Positions 44,349 to 53,169 of a stretch of DNA of 64,000 nucleotides are shown here, in pieces. Position 1 is the stretch's first letter, and each line of letters begins with the position of its first letter. Source of the stretch: Donghicola tyrosinivorans (lineage in GTDB: Bacteria; Pseudomonadota; Alphaproteobacteria; Rhodobacterales; Rhodobacteraceae); NCBI RefSeq assembly GCF_003003355.1, contig NZ_PVTQ01000014.1:1-64000 (forward strand), read 5' to 3'. Both the position numbers and the translations under genes were made by a program. Below the pieces are notes generated by a model, which did not search any database, was not told the DNA's origin, and worked only from the letters and a program-made list of their open reading frames with translations.

Positions 44349-44630
44349 TTGGCCGAAACAACGCATGTCATTCCGCTCCATCCAGAGGAATGGAGTGATG
44401 ATCCAAACGCCGCGATTGCCCAATTGCGTGGTGCCGATTTTGCGCAAATCGTTGTGGATTGTTCTGAGGTTAGATTCATTCCTGCGCTGGTCGCGCAAAT
44501 CCTTTTGTCTGCCATCCGAACTGCAGCCGAAGAAGGTAAGAAGCTGCGCCTGACGGGGATCAGCCCCGATGCGCAAAGCAGTCTGGAAGAGATCGGCCTT
44601 TGGCCTCTGGATGCGGAGGTCAGTGCATGA
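44349..44630 (+). CDS. STAS-domain protein heading the chemotaxis operon
   Basis: 93 residues from TTG 44349 with AGGGGGA upstream. The fold pattern QIVVDCSEVRFIPALVAQIL, then LSAIRTAAEEGKKLRLTGIS, matches STAS proteins, but the usual phosphorylatable Ser of anti-sigma antagonists (D-S-x-G/S-x-x) is not obvious: the position reads VRFIPALVAQ. It may therefore act as a non-phosphorylated docking or scaffold protein. ATGA overlap couples it to cheY1. STAS proteins occur at the start of some alphaproteobacterial che operons. Confidence 0.75.
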   Translation: MAETTHVIPLHPEEWSDDPNAAIAQLRGADFAQIVVDCSEVRFIPALVAQILLSAIRTAAEEGKKLRLTGISPDAQSSLEEIGLWPLDAEVSA

Positions 44631-45007
44631 GCAAGCTTTGTGTTCTGGCGATTGATGACTCCCTCACCATTCGCCGTCTTGTCAGCCATACACTGAACGA
44701 CGCGGGGATTGAGGTTGTGACCGCCTGTGATGGGGTTGAGGGTTTGGAAAAGTTCCCCACGCGCCGGTTTGATACCGTGATCACCGACATCAATATGCCG
44801 AACCTCGACGGTTTTGGAGTGATTGAAGGGATCCGCACCGCGAAGCAAAACCGACGGGTTCCGGTACTGGTACTGACCACGGAAAGCTCGGGTGCTTTCA
44901 GGGATCGCGCCAGATCGTTGGGCGCAACGGGCTGGATTGTGAAGCCCTTTGATGAGGCGGCGCTGGTTGACACCGTGCGCATGGTCGCGGGGCGCCGTCG
45001 GTCATGA
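44627..45007 (+). CDS. cheY1: CheY-type response regulator
   Basis: 126 residues, single receiver domain. Acidic pair in AIDDSLTIRR, phospho-acceptor Asp in VITDINMPNLDGFG, switch Thr in VLTTESS and conserved Lys in WIVKPFD. It would carry phosphoryl groups from CheA to a motor or other target, or act as a phosphate sink. ATGA overlaps couple it to both STAS upstream and cheA downstream. Confidence 0.93.
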   Translation: MSKLCVLAIDDSLTIRRLVSHTLNDAGIEVVTACDGVEGLEKFPTRRFDTVITDINMPNLDGFGVIEGIRTAKQNRRVPVLVLTTESSGAFRDRARSLGATGWIVKPFDEAALVDTVRMVAGRRRS

Positions 45008-47034
45008 GTATGGAAAGCTTGTTGGAGACATTCTTTGCAGAATGCGAAGAACTGATTGAGGCACTAAGTGACGGCCTTGGCCGCTTGGCCGCGGGGGAAA
45101 GCGGCGATGATCTGGTGAACGCAATTTTTCGCGCGGTGCATTCGATCAAAGGGGCGGGCGGCGCTTTCGGATTTGAAGATTTGGTGTCCTTTGCCCATGT
45201 CTATGAAACGGTTCTGGATCGGATCAGAGGTTGCCTGCTAGCGATTGACGCAGAGGTGCTGCGGGTGATTACACGTGCTGCGGATGTGCTGGCTGAACTG
45301 GTTGAAAACGCGCAAAACGAAGGTTCTGGAACGCCGTCCGCGTTGGCGCAAGTGCGGTCTGCGCTTGAAGGGTATGCCGGAGTTGCTCCTGCAGCGCCTT
45401 TGCACGAACCCTCCCTTGATTTTGCCCCGATGGCGTTTGAGCCCATCTCTTTTGATCTAGATACGCCAGAATCGGGTGGGCGATGGAGATTTGTGCCTGA
45501 TGCCACCTTTTATCGGAATGGTCATGAGCCACTGCATATTTTCTCGCATCTCCGTGCAGTGGGTGATCTTAAGGTATCTTGCGATTTTGCAGAGGTTCCG
45601 TCGCTGGACGGATTAGACCCCGATGGATCGTACTTGGTTTGGGAGATTGAAAGCTCTGATCTGACGGAAGACGTTATCCAACAAACATTGCAGTTTTTGG
45701 CAGGCCTGTACGAGCTGTCGCTTGTTGAAGACACCGTAGTCATTCCCGATGTCGAAGATCAGCCATCGCGGCCTGTCTCAGCTGATACCCCTGCACCTGC
45801 GAAAACGGCCAACGCAACACCAGCCTCACCTCGTGCGACGTTGCGGGTTGATCCTGAGCGCGTGGACCGGCTGATTAATACCGTAGGCGAGTTGATCATC
45901 AACCAATCCGTGATCGGCCAAAAAGTCGGTGGTCTTGGCCTAGAGCAGAACTCTGAACTTCTTTCTGCCCTTGAGGATTATCGCTATCTGGCGCGCGAAA
46001 TTCAGGAAGCCGTGATGTCAATCCGCGCACAGCCAGTCAAGCCACTGTTTCAGCGCATGGCGCGGGTCGTTCGTGAGGCTGCTGAGGCCACCGGTAAGGA
46101 CGTTGAGTTCGTCGTGACTGGCGAAGGCACGGAAATCGACAAGACCCTAGTCGAGCGCCTCGCGGATCCGCTCACACATATGCTCAGAAACTCTGTTGAT
46201 CATGGGATCGAGACTGTTGCTGGTCGTGCAGAAAGCGGCAAGACGCCGGTTGGTACCGTAAGACTAAGCGCCTTTCATCGCTCCGGCCACGTGGTGATCG
46301 AGATTTCCGATGATGGCAAAGGACTAGATCGCGAAAAGATCCTGGCAAGTGCAATCGGGAAGGGACTGGTTCCAGAAGATGCACGCCTGTCAGAGCAGGA
46401 AATCGACAATTTGCTCTTCATGCCCGGGTTTTCGACTGCCGCGGAAGTTACCAACCTTTCGGGACGAGGCGTTGGCATGGACGTGGTGAAAACAGCGATA
46501 ACCTCTATGGGTGGGCGGGTCACGATCGCCACGGAATTCGGCCGTGGGACAACATTCTCGATCATTCTGCCGCTGACGTTGGCCGTTCTGGATGGAATGG
46601 TGGTATCGGTCGCAGAACAGACCATGGTTCTTCCGATTTCGGGCATCGTCGAAACGATCCGCCCTGCGCGAAAAGACGTGAAGTCAGTCGGCCCTCAAGA
46701 GGATGTTATCCTTGTCAGGGGCAGCTTTGTGCCGGTTGTCGCGCTGGGAAAGGCACTTGGTTTCGCGTCGCCGCACCAGAGTGACCCGACCTATATTTTG
46801 GTAGAAACTGAAAGTAGCGGAATTTTGGCGCTGTCCGTTGATGGCATCTGGGATCAACGGCAAGTCGTGATCAAAAGCCTTGAGGGTAACTACGGCAACA
46901 TCCCGGGAGTTTCGGCAGCCACAATTCTGGGCGATGGAAAGATTGCCTTGATCGTGGATATCGAAGCCATCGCTCAGCTTGCTGCCTCGACCGGATCGGG
47001 CCCCTGTCTCAGTGAACAAGGAATAGTCGCATGA
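45004..47034 (+). CDS. cheA: Chemotaxis histidine kinase CheA
   Basis: 676 residues. P1 Hpt domain with phospho-accepting H46 (FRAVHSIKGAGGAFGF), a variable linker and P2-like region (about 115-270), dimerisation helices from about 278 (RVDRLINTVGELIINQSVIG), HATPase_c with HMLRNSVDHGIE, ISDDGKGLD and GRGVGMDVVK (N, G1, G2 boxes), and a CheW-like P5 domain (about 520-665). All catalytic features are intact. It forms the receptor-CheW-kinase complex and phosphorylates the CheY proteins. Coupled by ATGA to cheW. Confidence 0.96.
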   Translation: MSMESLLETFFAECEELIEALSDGLGRLAAGESGDDLVNAIFRAVHSIKGAGGAFGFEDLVSFAHVYETVLDRIRGCLLAIDAEVLRVITRAADVLAELVENAQNEGSGTPSALAQVRSALEGYAGVAPAAPLHEPSLDFAPMAFEPISFDLDTPESGGRWRFVPDATFYRNGHEPLHIFSHLRAVGDLKVSCDFAEVPSLDGLDPDGSYLVWEIESSDLTEDVIQQTLQFLAGLYELSLVEDTVVIPDVEDQPSRPVSADTPAPAKTANATPASPRATLRVDPERVDRLINTVGELIINQSVIGQKVGGLGLEQNSELLSALEDYRYLAREIQEAVMSIRAQPVKPLFQRMARVVREAAEATGKDVEFVVTGEGTEIDKTLVERLADPLTHMLRNSVDHGIETVAGRAESGKTPVGTVRLSAFHRSGHVVIEISDDGKGLDREKILASAIGKGLVPEDARLSEQEIDNLLFMPGFSTAAEVTNLSGRGVGMDVVKTAITSMGGRVTIATEFGRGTTFSIILPLTLAVLDGMVVSVAEQTMVLPISGIVETIRPARKDVKSVGPQEDVILVRGSFVPVVALGKALGFASPHQSDPTYILVETESSGILALSVDGIWDQRQVVIKSLEGNYGNIPGVSAATILGDGKIALIVDIEAIAQLAASTGSGPCLSEQGIVA

Positions 47035-47498
47035 GCAATGCAACGGCTTGGGCCGACGACGACGTTGTGGAATTTGTGTCGCTGACATCAGGTGGGCAGG
47101 CATTCTGCGTAGAAATCGCTCATGTCAGAGAGATTAGGCGTTGGAGCGAGGTTACTTCGCTTCCCCACGCATCTCCCTCTGTGCTTGGGGTGATCAACCT
47201 ACGCGGTGCGGTGATCCCGATTGTAGATTTATCGCTGTGCCTCGGTCTAGGCCCATCCCCAAGTCATGCGCGGAATGTTGTGATTGTTGCGTCTGTGAAT
47301 AGCCGAATTTTCGGTATTCTGGTTGGTTCCGTTTCCGAAATTCTCAGTATTCGAAGAGATGAGGTTCGAAAAAATCCGACACAAATGAAAGAGAATGAAC
47401 CCAACTACATTACGGGTCTTCTTACAGTCGGTGATGGTGAGATGTTACGTATATTGGATCTCACGGAACTGGTAATTCAAGGGCCGGAACGCGGATGA
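47031..47498 (+). CDS. cheW: Chemotaxis coupling protein CheW
   Basis: 155 residues, one CheW domain: VVEFVSLTSGGQAFCVEIAH, PSVLGVINLRGAVIPIVDLS and a last segment GEMLRILDLTELV. It bridges receptor and CheA. ATGA overlaps with cheA and cheR. The 3' part of the gene becomes noticeably more A/T-rich than cheA, the start of a composition change that continues to the mcp gene. Confidence 0.94.
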   Translation: MSNATAWADDDVVEFVSLTSGGQAFCVEIAHVREIRRWSEVTSLPHASPSVLGVINLRGAVIPIVDLSLCLGLGPSPSHARNVVIVASVNSRIFGILVGSVSEILSIRRDEVRKNPTQMKENEPNYITGLLTVGDGEMLRILDLTELVIQGPERG

Positions 47499-48331
47499 GA
47501 CTCTTGAATTCCAAAAACACATCCGAAGTTGGGAATTTTGACGACTTCGATTTGATTTCAAAACTCGCCCATAAAAATTGGGGGCTGAAATTAGATCGAA
47601 GCAAGTCTAGCTCTATCTTGCCACGTGTCGAAAAGAGAAAGCAGGTTCTTGGAATAACTAGCCTTCGTGAGTATTGCGATAGGGTTTCACAAGACTCCGA
47701 AGAGGCGCAAAGCTTCATCAATGCATTAACGACTAATGTCACGCACTTCTACAGAGAGGCGCATCATTTCGAAGACCTGGAAAAAAGAGTCTTAGGTCCG
47801 CGAAGTGGGAATGTTGCGTCTGGAAGTCGACTTCGTATTTGGTCGGCTGGATGTTCATCTGGGCAAGAGCCATATTCAATTGCCGGCAGTATCATGGCCG
47901 TCATTCCAAATGCTGCGGCAACAGACGTGAAGATACTCGCCACAGACATAGATACGAATGTTTTGCAGGTTGCGGCATTGGGAAAATATCACCCGTCTGA
48001 GTGCTCATTTCCATCTGATGATCTGAAATTGAGACTCTTTCCCAAGAGTGAGGGAGATTTCGTGATTTCAAAGAAATTACGAGAAATGGTTGCTTTTCGA
48101 CATTTAAACCTTGTTAAGTCATGGCCTTTTCGAGGCCCCTTTGATGCAATCTTCTGTCGAAATGTGGCAATTTACTTTGATCGAGAGACACAAGAAAAAC
48201 TCTGGAGTGCATTTTCTAGTGTGATGAGCGATGGCGCGACTTTGTATATCGGTCATTCTGAAAGGATAAACGCTCCAGAGAGATACGGACTGCGCTCTGA
48301 CGGTATTACAACGTATCGAAAATTATTCTAA
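47495..48331 (+). CDS. cheR: Chemotaxis protein methyltransferase CheR
   Basis: 278 residues. The N-terminal helical domain is followed by the SAM-binding fold: RIWSAGCSSGQEPYSIAGSI (motif I), ILATDIDTNVLQVA, FDAIFCRNVAIYFD and GATLYIGHSERI. It methylates receptor glutamates using S-adenosylmethionine. A Cys replaces the more usual Ser or Thr in the AGCSSGQE loop, as in many CheR proteins. The gene is clearly A/T-richer than cheA. Confidence 0.94.
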   Translation: MRLLNSKNTSEVGNFDDFDLISKLAHKNWGLKLDRSKSSSILPRVEKRKQVLGITSLREYCDRVSQDSEEAQSFINALTTNVTHFYREAHHFEDLEKRVLGPRSGNVASGSRLRIWSAGCSSGQEPYSIAGSIMAVIPNAAATDVKILATDIDTNVLQVAALGKYHPSECSFPSDDLKLRLFPKSEGDFVISKKLREMVAFRHLNLVKSWPFRGPFDAIFCRNVAIYFDRETQEKLWSAFSSVMSDGATLYIGHSERINAPERYGLRSDGITTYRKLF

Positions 48332-48345
48332 TTTATGAGGGCAAC

Positions 48346-48732
48346 ATGTCTCTAAAGGAAAAGTTGAAGGTTATGATCGTAGACGATATGTCGGTCAGTC
48401 GAGGGCTTTTATTTCAGGCTTTGGAGGAAATAGGAATGAAGAATATACTCTCTTCTAAGTCGGGTGAAGAGGCGTTTGGGTTACTTACCCGTTCACCAGC
48501 GCATTTGGTGATCAGCGATTACAATATGCCAGGGATGAGCGGTCTAGATTTGCTTGAGAAACTGCGTCGAAATTCGGGAACGGCAAAAATGGGTTTTATG
48601 TTGGTGACTGGAACTCCAACGCCGGAAGTTTTGGAACGTGGGCGAAAATTGGGTCTGAATAACTTGGTTCGCAAACCGTTCACATCAGACAGCTTAAAGA
48701 CTTCTATCGAAGCAGTTGTCGGTCGTGTGTAG
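48346..48732 (+). CDS. cheY2: Second CheY-type response regulator
   Basis: 128 residues, receiver domain only. MIVDDMSVSRGLL (acidic pair), VISDYNMPGMSGLDLL (phospho-acceptor Asp), VTGTPTPEVL (Thr) and LVRKPFTSDS (Lys). The operon thus has two single-domain receivers; one may act on the motor and the other as phosphate sink, as in other alphaproteobacteria without CheZ. It starts 14 bp after cheR. Confidence 0.92.
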   Translation: MSLKEKLKVMIVDDMSVSRGLLFQALEEIGMKNILSSKSGEEAFGLLTRSPAHLVISDYNMPGMSGLDLLEKLRRNSGTAKMGFMLVTGTPTPEVLERGRKLGLNNLVRKPFTSDSLKTSIEAVVGRV

Positions 48733-48733
48733 A

Positions 48734-49039
48734 ATGAAAAATCTAGAGCCGAAAGTTGCGCGATGCCATCTCGAACTACTGGAAATAATTGACGTACTTC
48801 GTGCGATTGAGATTTCGACAGAGAGTGATCAACGCAGTTCGCTGCCACAGACATTTGATTTCGCCATTCAGCGGATGGAAGGGTTGGCAACATTTGTCGA
48901 TTTCATCTGTAAGAGCTGCACCAATGAGAAGAATTCTCTGACGGAAGGACAGATTTTTCTTCCGCTGGAAATCAGCCGGAAAAACCTCCTGTTAATTGAA
49001 ATGGATGAAGCTTGTCAAAATGATGTCCAAATTTTCTGA
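48734..49039 (+). CDS. Unknown 101-residue protein of the chemotaxis operon
   Basis: Starts at ATG 48734, one base after the cheY2 stop. Mostly helical (CHLELLEIIDVLRAIEISTE, TFDFAIQRMEGLATFVDFIC), no membrane helix, no motif known to me. Its conserved place between cheY2 and the receptor in this operon suggests a chemotaxis accessory, possibly a phosphatase-like or adaptor helical protein, but there is no D/E-x-x-N/Q CheZ/CheX motif that I can assert. Base composition follows the A/T-rich middle of the operon. Confidence 0.6.
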   Translation: MKNLEPKVARCHLELLEIIDVLRAIEISTESDQRSSLPQTFDFAIQRMEGLATFVDFICKSCTNEKNSLTEGQIFLPLEISRKNLLLIEMDEACQNDVQIF

Positions 49040-49096
49040 GCGCTGAACGCTCAGAAATGAACGCCTAACCAGAAATCAGTGTTATAGAGATTGTCC

Positions 49097-51424
49097 ATGT
49101 TGAAAAAAATGACGACACTTCGTTTGTCTTTGCGCCTTCCGTTAATGATCGTGGGAGTTCTTGTATTAACTCTGGCGATCGCGAGTGAAGCTTACTATCT
49201 GCAGGCTAAGCGCGAAATCGGGCTCTCTGCGGAAGAGATGACCCGAACAATTACGCGAGAGGCTGCGACATCAATCAGACGCTGGTCGGAAACGATTGAA
49301 AAGCAACTTGATGTCTTGGCAGTAGCGCCAAGTACACATCGGGCATTGCAACGTCTTTCAATGGCGTTTCCAATCGATCAAGGGTGGGAGCGTGACGAAA
49401 TCAGATCGCAATACACTGCTCAAAACCCATATCCGGCAGGAAGCCGAGATGAGCTTATTTCAGTGGAAAGCAATGCGCCGTATCATGAGGCGCACCGTGC
49501 TGCCCATCCATTCTTCAAAGAAGCAAATGAGGGATTTGGGTTTTACGATCTGTTTCTGATCCGTGAGAATGGTGATCTTGTCTACACAGTTTTCAAAGAA
49601 GATGATTTTGGCCAGAGTCTCGTAAAAGGTGCTTTGGCGGGATCTGGGTTGGCAAAAGTCTTCCAAGAGGCTTCTCAAGCTAGTGGTGAGTTGGTTTTTT
49701 CCGACTTTTCTGCCTATGCGCCTAGTGGTGGCCAGCCTGCAGCTTTTGTCGCCAAAGCCGTATTTGAGCCTGCGGGAAAATTCGTTGGCGTGATTGCTGC
49801 TCAGCTTCCCACTGATGGCTTGCAGGAAATACTTCTGAATACGAGCGGCCTTGGAGAGCATGACCACTTATACATAGTTGGTGATGACTCAAAGAGTAGG
49901 TCGTTCTTGGAAGGGCATTTTTCTTTCCTTGACCTAATTAAGACTTCATTTGACCTAGGTGACGCTACAGAAAACAAGGTCCTGCTGCATATGGATGTGG
50001 AGGGTGTTGAAGGGACACGCGTTGTCAAAGGACTAGAGGCGACCGAGGTTTTCGGAATTGAATGGTTCGTTGTATCTGAGATTGATCGAGACCATCTATT
50101 GTCAGGTCTGGTTCGTTTTCGCTGGATGGCAGTTGCTTTCATGATTCTGGGTGGGTTGGTCGCTGTTGCTGTGGGGTGGTTGATTGCACGCTCGATTGTA
50201 AAGCCTCTAAATCAATATGTTTCCGATATGCGCTCGGTGGCAGATGGTGATTTCTCTCACGAGATTGCAAACACCGCACGAGGAGATGAGCTTGGGGGAA
50301 TTTCGCGACTACTTTCAGACTTCCAAACCGAACTTAAAGCCAATGCAGACGAACAAGCGCAGAAAGCAAAACTCCAAGATGAGCAGCAGCGTGTCGTCCA
50401 GGAACTAAGTGAAGGTCTTCGTCGGTTGTCTGAAGGCGATCTGGGTCAAGACCTGAGCGAACCATTTTTGCCGGAGTATGAACAGCTTAGATCAGACTTC
50501 AATGCGACGGTCGGCAATCTGCACAAGATCATGCATTCTGTGATTGAGAATGCGGATGAAATTAGAACCCGTGCGGATGAAATCAGCGGATCATCGGATG
50601 ATCTTTCCAGGCGAACTGAAAACCAAGCTGCGACCCTTGAAGAAACGGCGGCAGCTTTGGATGAACTGACTGCCAGTGTGCGTGCCGCCGCGGATGGTGC
50701 TGCAGAGGTTGAGCGGGTGGTTAAGGATGCGCGGTCTGACGCAGAGCAAAGCGGGCAAGTGGTACGCGATGCGGTGGCCGCGATGTCTGAGATTAAAAAA
50801 TCGTCGGATGAGATTTCGCAGATTATTGGTGTGATCGATGACATCGCTTTCCAGACAAATCTTCTCGCTTTGAATGCTGGCGTGGAGGCAGCCCGAGCGG
50901 GTGAAGCTGGACGAGGGTTCGCTGTGGTCGCATCTGAAGTCCGCGCTTTGGCTCAACGCTCTTCTGATGCGGCGAAGCAAATCAAGACATTGATCGGTGG
51001 ATCGTCTGATCAGGTCGAGCGTGGAGTCGGCCTTGTGGGACGCGCTGGCGATGCGCTGAATTCTATCGTCGCGCGTGTTGGTGATATTGCGCAACATGTC
51101 AGCGGAATTGCAAACGGTGCGCGCGAACAGTCGGCGGGTTTGGGTGAAATCAATGTTGGCGTAACCCAGTTGGACCAAGTGACCCAACAGAACGCTGCTA
51201 TGGTTGAAGAAGCTACCGCCGCTTCAATGACTTTGAAAACCGAAGCTGCATCGCTCAGTGAAATTGTTGCTCAGTTCAAATTGCGCGAAACACAAATTTC
51301 GAAAGCTCCTGCTCTTGAATTTCGACGTAGCGGTCGGATGGAAACAGGTTTGCCCAAAAACGAGCCGCAGTTCGTAAATTTCACAAATACTACGGACCAT
51401 GCAGATATGTGGCGCGATTTTTGA
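49097..51424 (+). CDS. mcp: Methyl-accepting chemotaxis protein with dCache-type sensor and C-terminal WxxF tether
   Basis: 775 residues from ATG 49097. TM1 (about 14-34), a periplasmic double-Cache-like domain of about 300 residues ([56 protein letters not shown]), TM2 (about 345-367), HAMP ([20 protein letters not shown]), a second HAMP-like segment, and the signalling hairpin ([20 protein letters not shown]). Methylation helices are rich in E/A pairs. The protein ends in M-W-R-D-F, matching the x-W-x-x-F CheR/CheB docking pentapeptide. The only receptor in the operon; ligand unknown. Confidence 0.95.
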   Translation: MLKKMTTLRLSLRLPLMIVGVLVLTLAIASEAYYLQAKREIGLSAEEMTRTITREAATSIRRWSETIEKQLDVLAVAPSTHRALQRLSMAFPIDQGWERDEIRSQYTAQNPYPAGSRDELISVESNAPYHEAHRAAHPFFKEANEGFGFYDLFLIRENGDLVYTVFKEDDFGQSLVKGALAGSGLAKVFQEASQASGELVFSDFSAYAPSGGQPAAFVAKAVFEPAGKFVGVIAAQLPTDGLQEILLNTSGLGEHDHLYIVGDDSKSRSFLEGHFSFLDLIKTSFDLGDATENKVLLHMDVEGVEGTRVVKGLEATEVFGIEWFVVSEIDRDHLLSGLVRFRWMAVAFMILGGLVAVAVGWLIARSIVKPLNQYVSDMRSVADGDFSHEIANTARGDELGGISRLLSDFQTELKANADEQAQKAKLQDEQQRVVQELSEGLRRLSEGDLGQDLSEPFLPEYEQLRSDFNATVGNLHKIMHSVIENADEIRTRADEISGSSDDLSRRTENQAATLEETAAALDELTASVRAAADGAAEVERVVKDARSDAEQSGQVVRDAVAAMSEIKKSSDEISQIIGVIDDIAFQTNLLALNAGVEAARAGEAGRGFAVVASEVRALAQRSSDAAKQIKTLIGGSSDQVERGVGLVGRAGDALNSIVARVGDIAQHVSGIANGAREQSAGLGEINVGVTQLDQVTQQNAAMVEEATAASMTLKTEAASLSEIVAQFKLRETQISKAPALEFRRSGRMETGLPKNEPQFVNFTNTTDHADMWRDF

Positions 51425-51457
51425 GCTGAACGGGACCGAGTTCCAGAGGGTATTTGG

Positions 51458-52438
51458 ATGAAGCTGATGATTGCCGACAATGACAGGTACCGACGTCGCT
51501 ACCTGGAGCGGTTTGCGATTTCAGATCCGCGCTTTGCGCTGTCAGGTTTGTACGCAGATCTGACCGCACTCTACCACGCTGTCGAGCATCGGCCGCCAGA
51601 CGTTGCATTGGTCGGGTTTGGGTTGGCGGTGCAGCCAGAGTTTGAAGTCATGCAGGTTCTATTTCGACAATTGTCCGTCAAGTGGCTGATTGTAGCCCAT
51701 GCGGAAGAGCGACAGGTGATGCACTCTGGCGGTATGGGGAAGGGCTGGCCAGTATTTACTGCCGAAGCGGTTCCTGAATTCTTAGCACGTGCCCTTGAAC
51801 GTCAGAATGGCGCGTCTCGCGCTCCTGAAATGCCGCGATCAAATGCGAAGGCGGAGGCTGCTAGTGTATCTCGACGCCTGTTTCTGATCGGGTCCTCAAC
51901 AGGTGGCGTTGACGCATTGCTAACGCTTTTGGGGGACTTTGGGGCAGATTGCCCACCGACACTTATTGTCCAGCATACTGGCAGCGGTTTTTCGGCCGGA
52001 CTCGCTAAGCTGTTGGATAAAAATGTTGCGCCCAAGGTACTTGAAGCAACGCAGGGTATGGAAATGGAGCGCGGTAAAATCGTGGTCGCTCCGTCAGGCG
52101 AGTTTCATATGGGCCTCGATATTAGTCGGGGGATGAAATGTCGTCTAAGTCCAGGGCTACCCATTAGCGGACATCGCCCGTCGGTGGACCATTTGTTTCA
52201 TTCGGCAATGCCATTAGCGCGCCGAGTGACTGCTTGTATCCTCACTGGGATGGGCCGCGATGGGGCTGACCAGCTTTTGCGACTTCGGCAAAGCGGTGCG
52301 CGTACATTCGGTCAGGATGAGGATACAAGTCTGGTGTACGGGATGCCAAAGGCCGCATTTGAACTTGGTGCGGTAGAGCATCAATTGCCCCTGAAGCAAA
52401 TCGCTCCTGCGATGCTTGCAACGGCCAAAGCATCTTGA
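51458..52438 (+). CDS. cheB: Receptor methylesterase CheB with degenerate receiver domain
   Basis: 326 residues. The C-terminal esterase is complete: S147 (LIGSSTGGVDAL), H173 (IVQHTGSGFS) and D268 (TGMGRDGADQL). The N-terminal receiver (1-115) keeps an acidic start (IADNDR) but the phospho-acceptor position, normally D in PDVxxLDxEMP, reads PDVALVG, i.e. Gly53. The conserved Lys-Pro is also missing. Activation by CheA phosphorylation is therefore unlikely, and the domain may act as a fixed or protein-protein regulated module. TTGA overlap couples it to cheD. Confidence 0.92.
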   Translation: MKLMIADNDRYRRRYLERFAISDPRFALSGLYADLTALYHAVEHRPPDVALVGFGLAVQPEFEVMQVLFRQLSVKWLIVAHAEERQVMHSGGMGKGWPVFTAEAVPEFLARALERQNGASRAPEMPRSNAKAEAASVSRRLFLIGSSTGGVDALLTLLGDFGADCPPTLIVQHTGSGFSAGLAKLLDKNVAPKVLEATQGMEMERGKIVVAPSGEFHMGLDISRGMKCRLSPGLPISGHRPSVDHLFHSAMPLARRVTACILTGMGRDGADQLLRLRQSGARTFGQDEDTSLVYGMPKAAFELGAVEHQLPLKQIAPAMLATAKAS

Positions 52439-52956
52439 AACAACGCCGCGAAAGCGTCACCCATGTCGCGCAAGGCACCTTCGCGCATACAGCAAATGAA
52501 GCTGACTGGTTTTCGACCGTTCTCGGTTCATGCGTATCGGTTTGCCTTTTTGATCTAAAAAAAGGCGTTGGCGGTATGAACCACTTTCTATTGGAGGGCA
52601 GTGGTGGGTCAGTGGATCTGCGGTACGGGGCCTTCGCGATCGAGGTGTTATTGAATAAATTGCTTCGATCCGGTGTGGAAAAGCAGGACGTCCGGGCCAA
52701 GGCCTTTGGCGGTGCGCGGATGTTCGACTACGGCGTCAATATTGGCGCGAACAATGTCCGCTTTACGACAGCCTTCTTGAAAAATGAGGGGATACCAATC
52801 GTGTCAAGTGACTTTGGAGGAACCCAAGCGCGCCGAATTTTGTTTCACCCTGTCACAGGCACCGCGCGGGTGTCGCTGGTTCCCCGTGAAGCTATGGGCG
52901 CTGCCCAGGTTCAGCCGGTGCGAACGAAGATCGGAACCATCACGTTGTTCGAATGA
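52435..52956 (+). CDS. cheD: Chemoreceptor glutamine deamidase CheD
   Basis: 173 residues from TTG 52435 overlapping the cheB stop. The catalytic Cys is in VLGSCVSVCLFD, the His in GVGGMNHFLLE, and the Thr in the later VSSDFGGTQARR region; the overall layout matches CheD. It deamidates glutamines of receptors and often binds CheC. No cheC is present here. It is the last gene of the operon; the 213 bp to icd carry no gene. Confidence 0.93.
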   Translation: MKQRRESVTHVAQGTFAHTANEADWFSTVLGSCVSVCLFDLKKGVGGMNHFLLEGSGGSVDLRYGAFAIEVLLNKLLRSGVEKQDVRAKAFGGARMFDYGVNIGANNVRFTTAFLKNEGIPIVSSDFGGTQARRILFHPVTGTARVSLVPREAMGAAQVQPVRTKIGTITLFE

Positions 52957-53169
52957 CCTTTTACGGAAGGTCTGGAAATTGGGAATTTTTGTAGAAAGAC
53001 GCGGCAAAAGGGCGCGAACCCCCATTGTATACAATGGCACACATTGACTTGAGGGCAACGCAAGTCTAATCGGTGGGGCAAGCAGGATGGGTGCGGTTCG
53101 CTCTGGACGATTCATCCTCGAATCCCGGGCGCATGCGCGCACCGGACCATATTTCGGAGAAACGGATAC

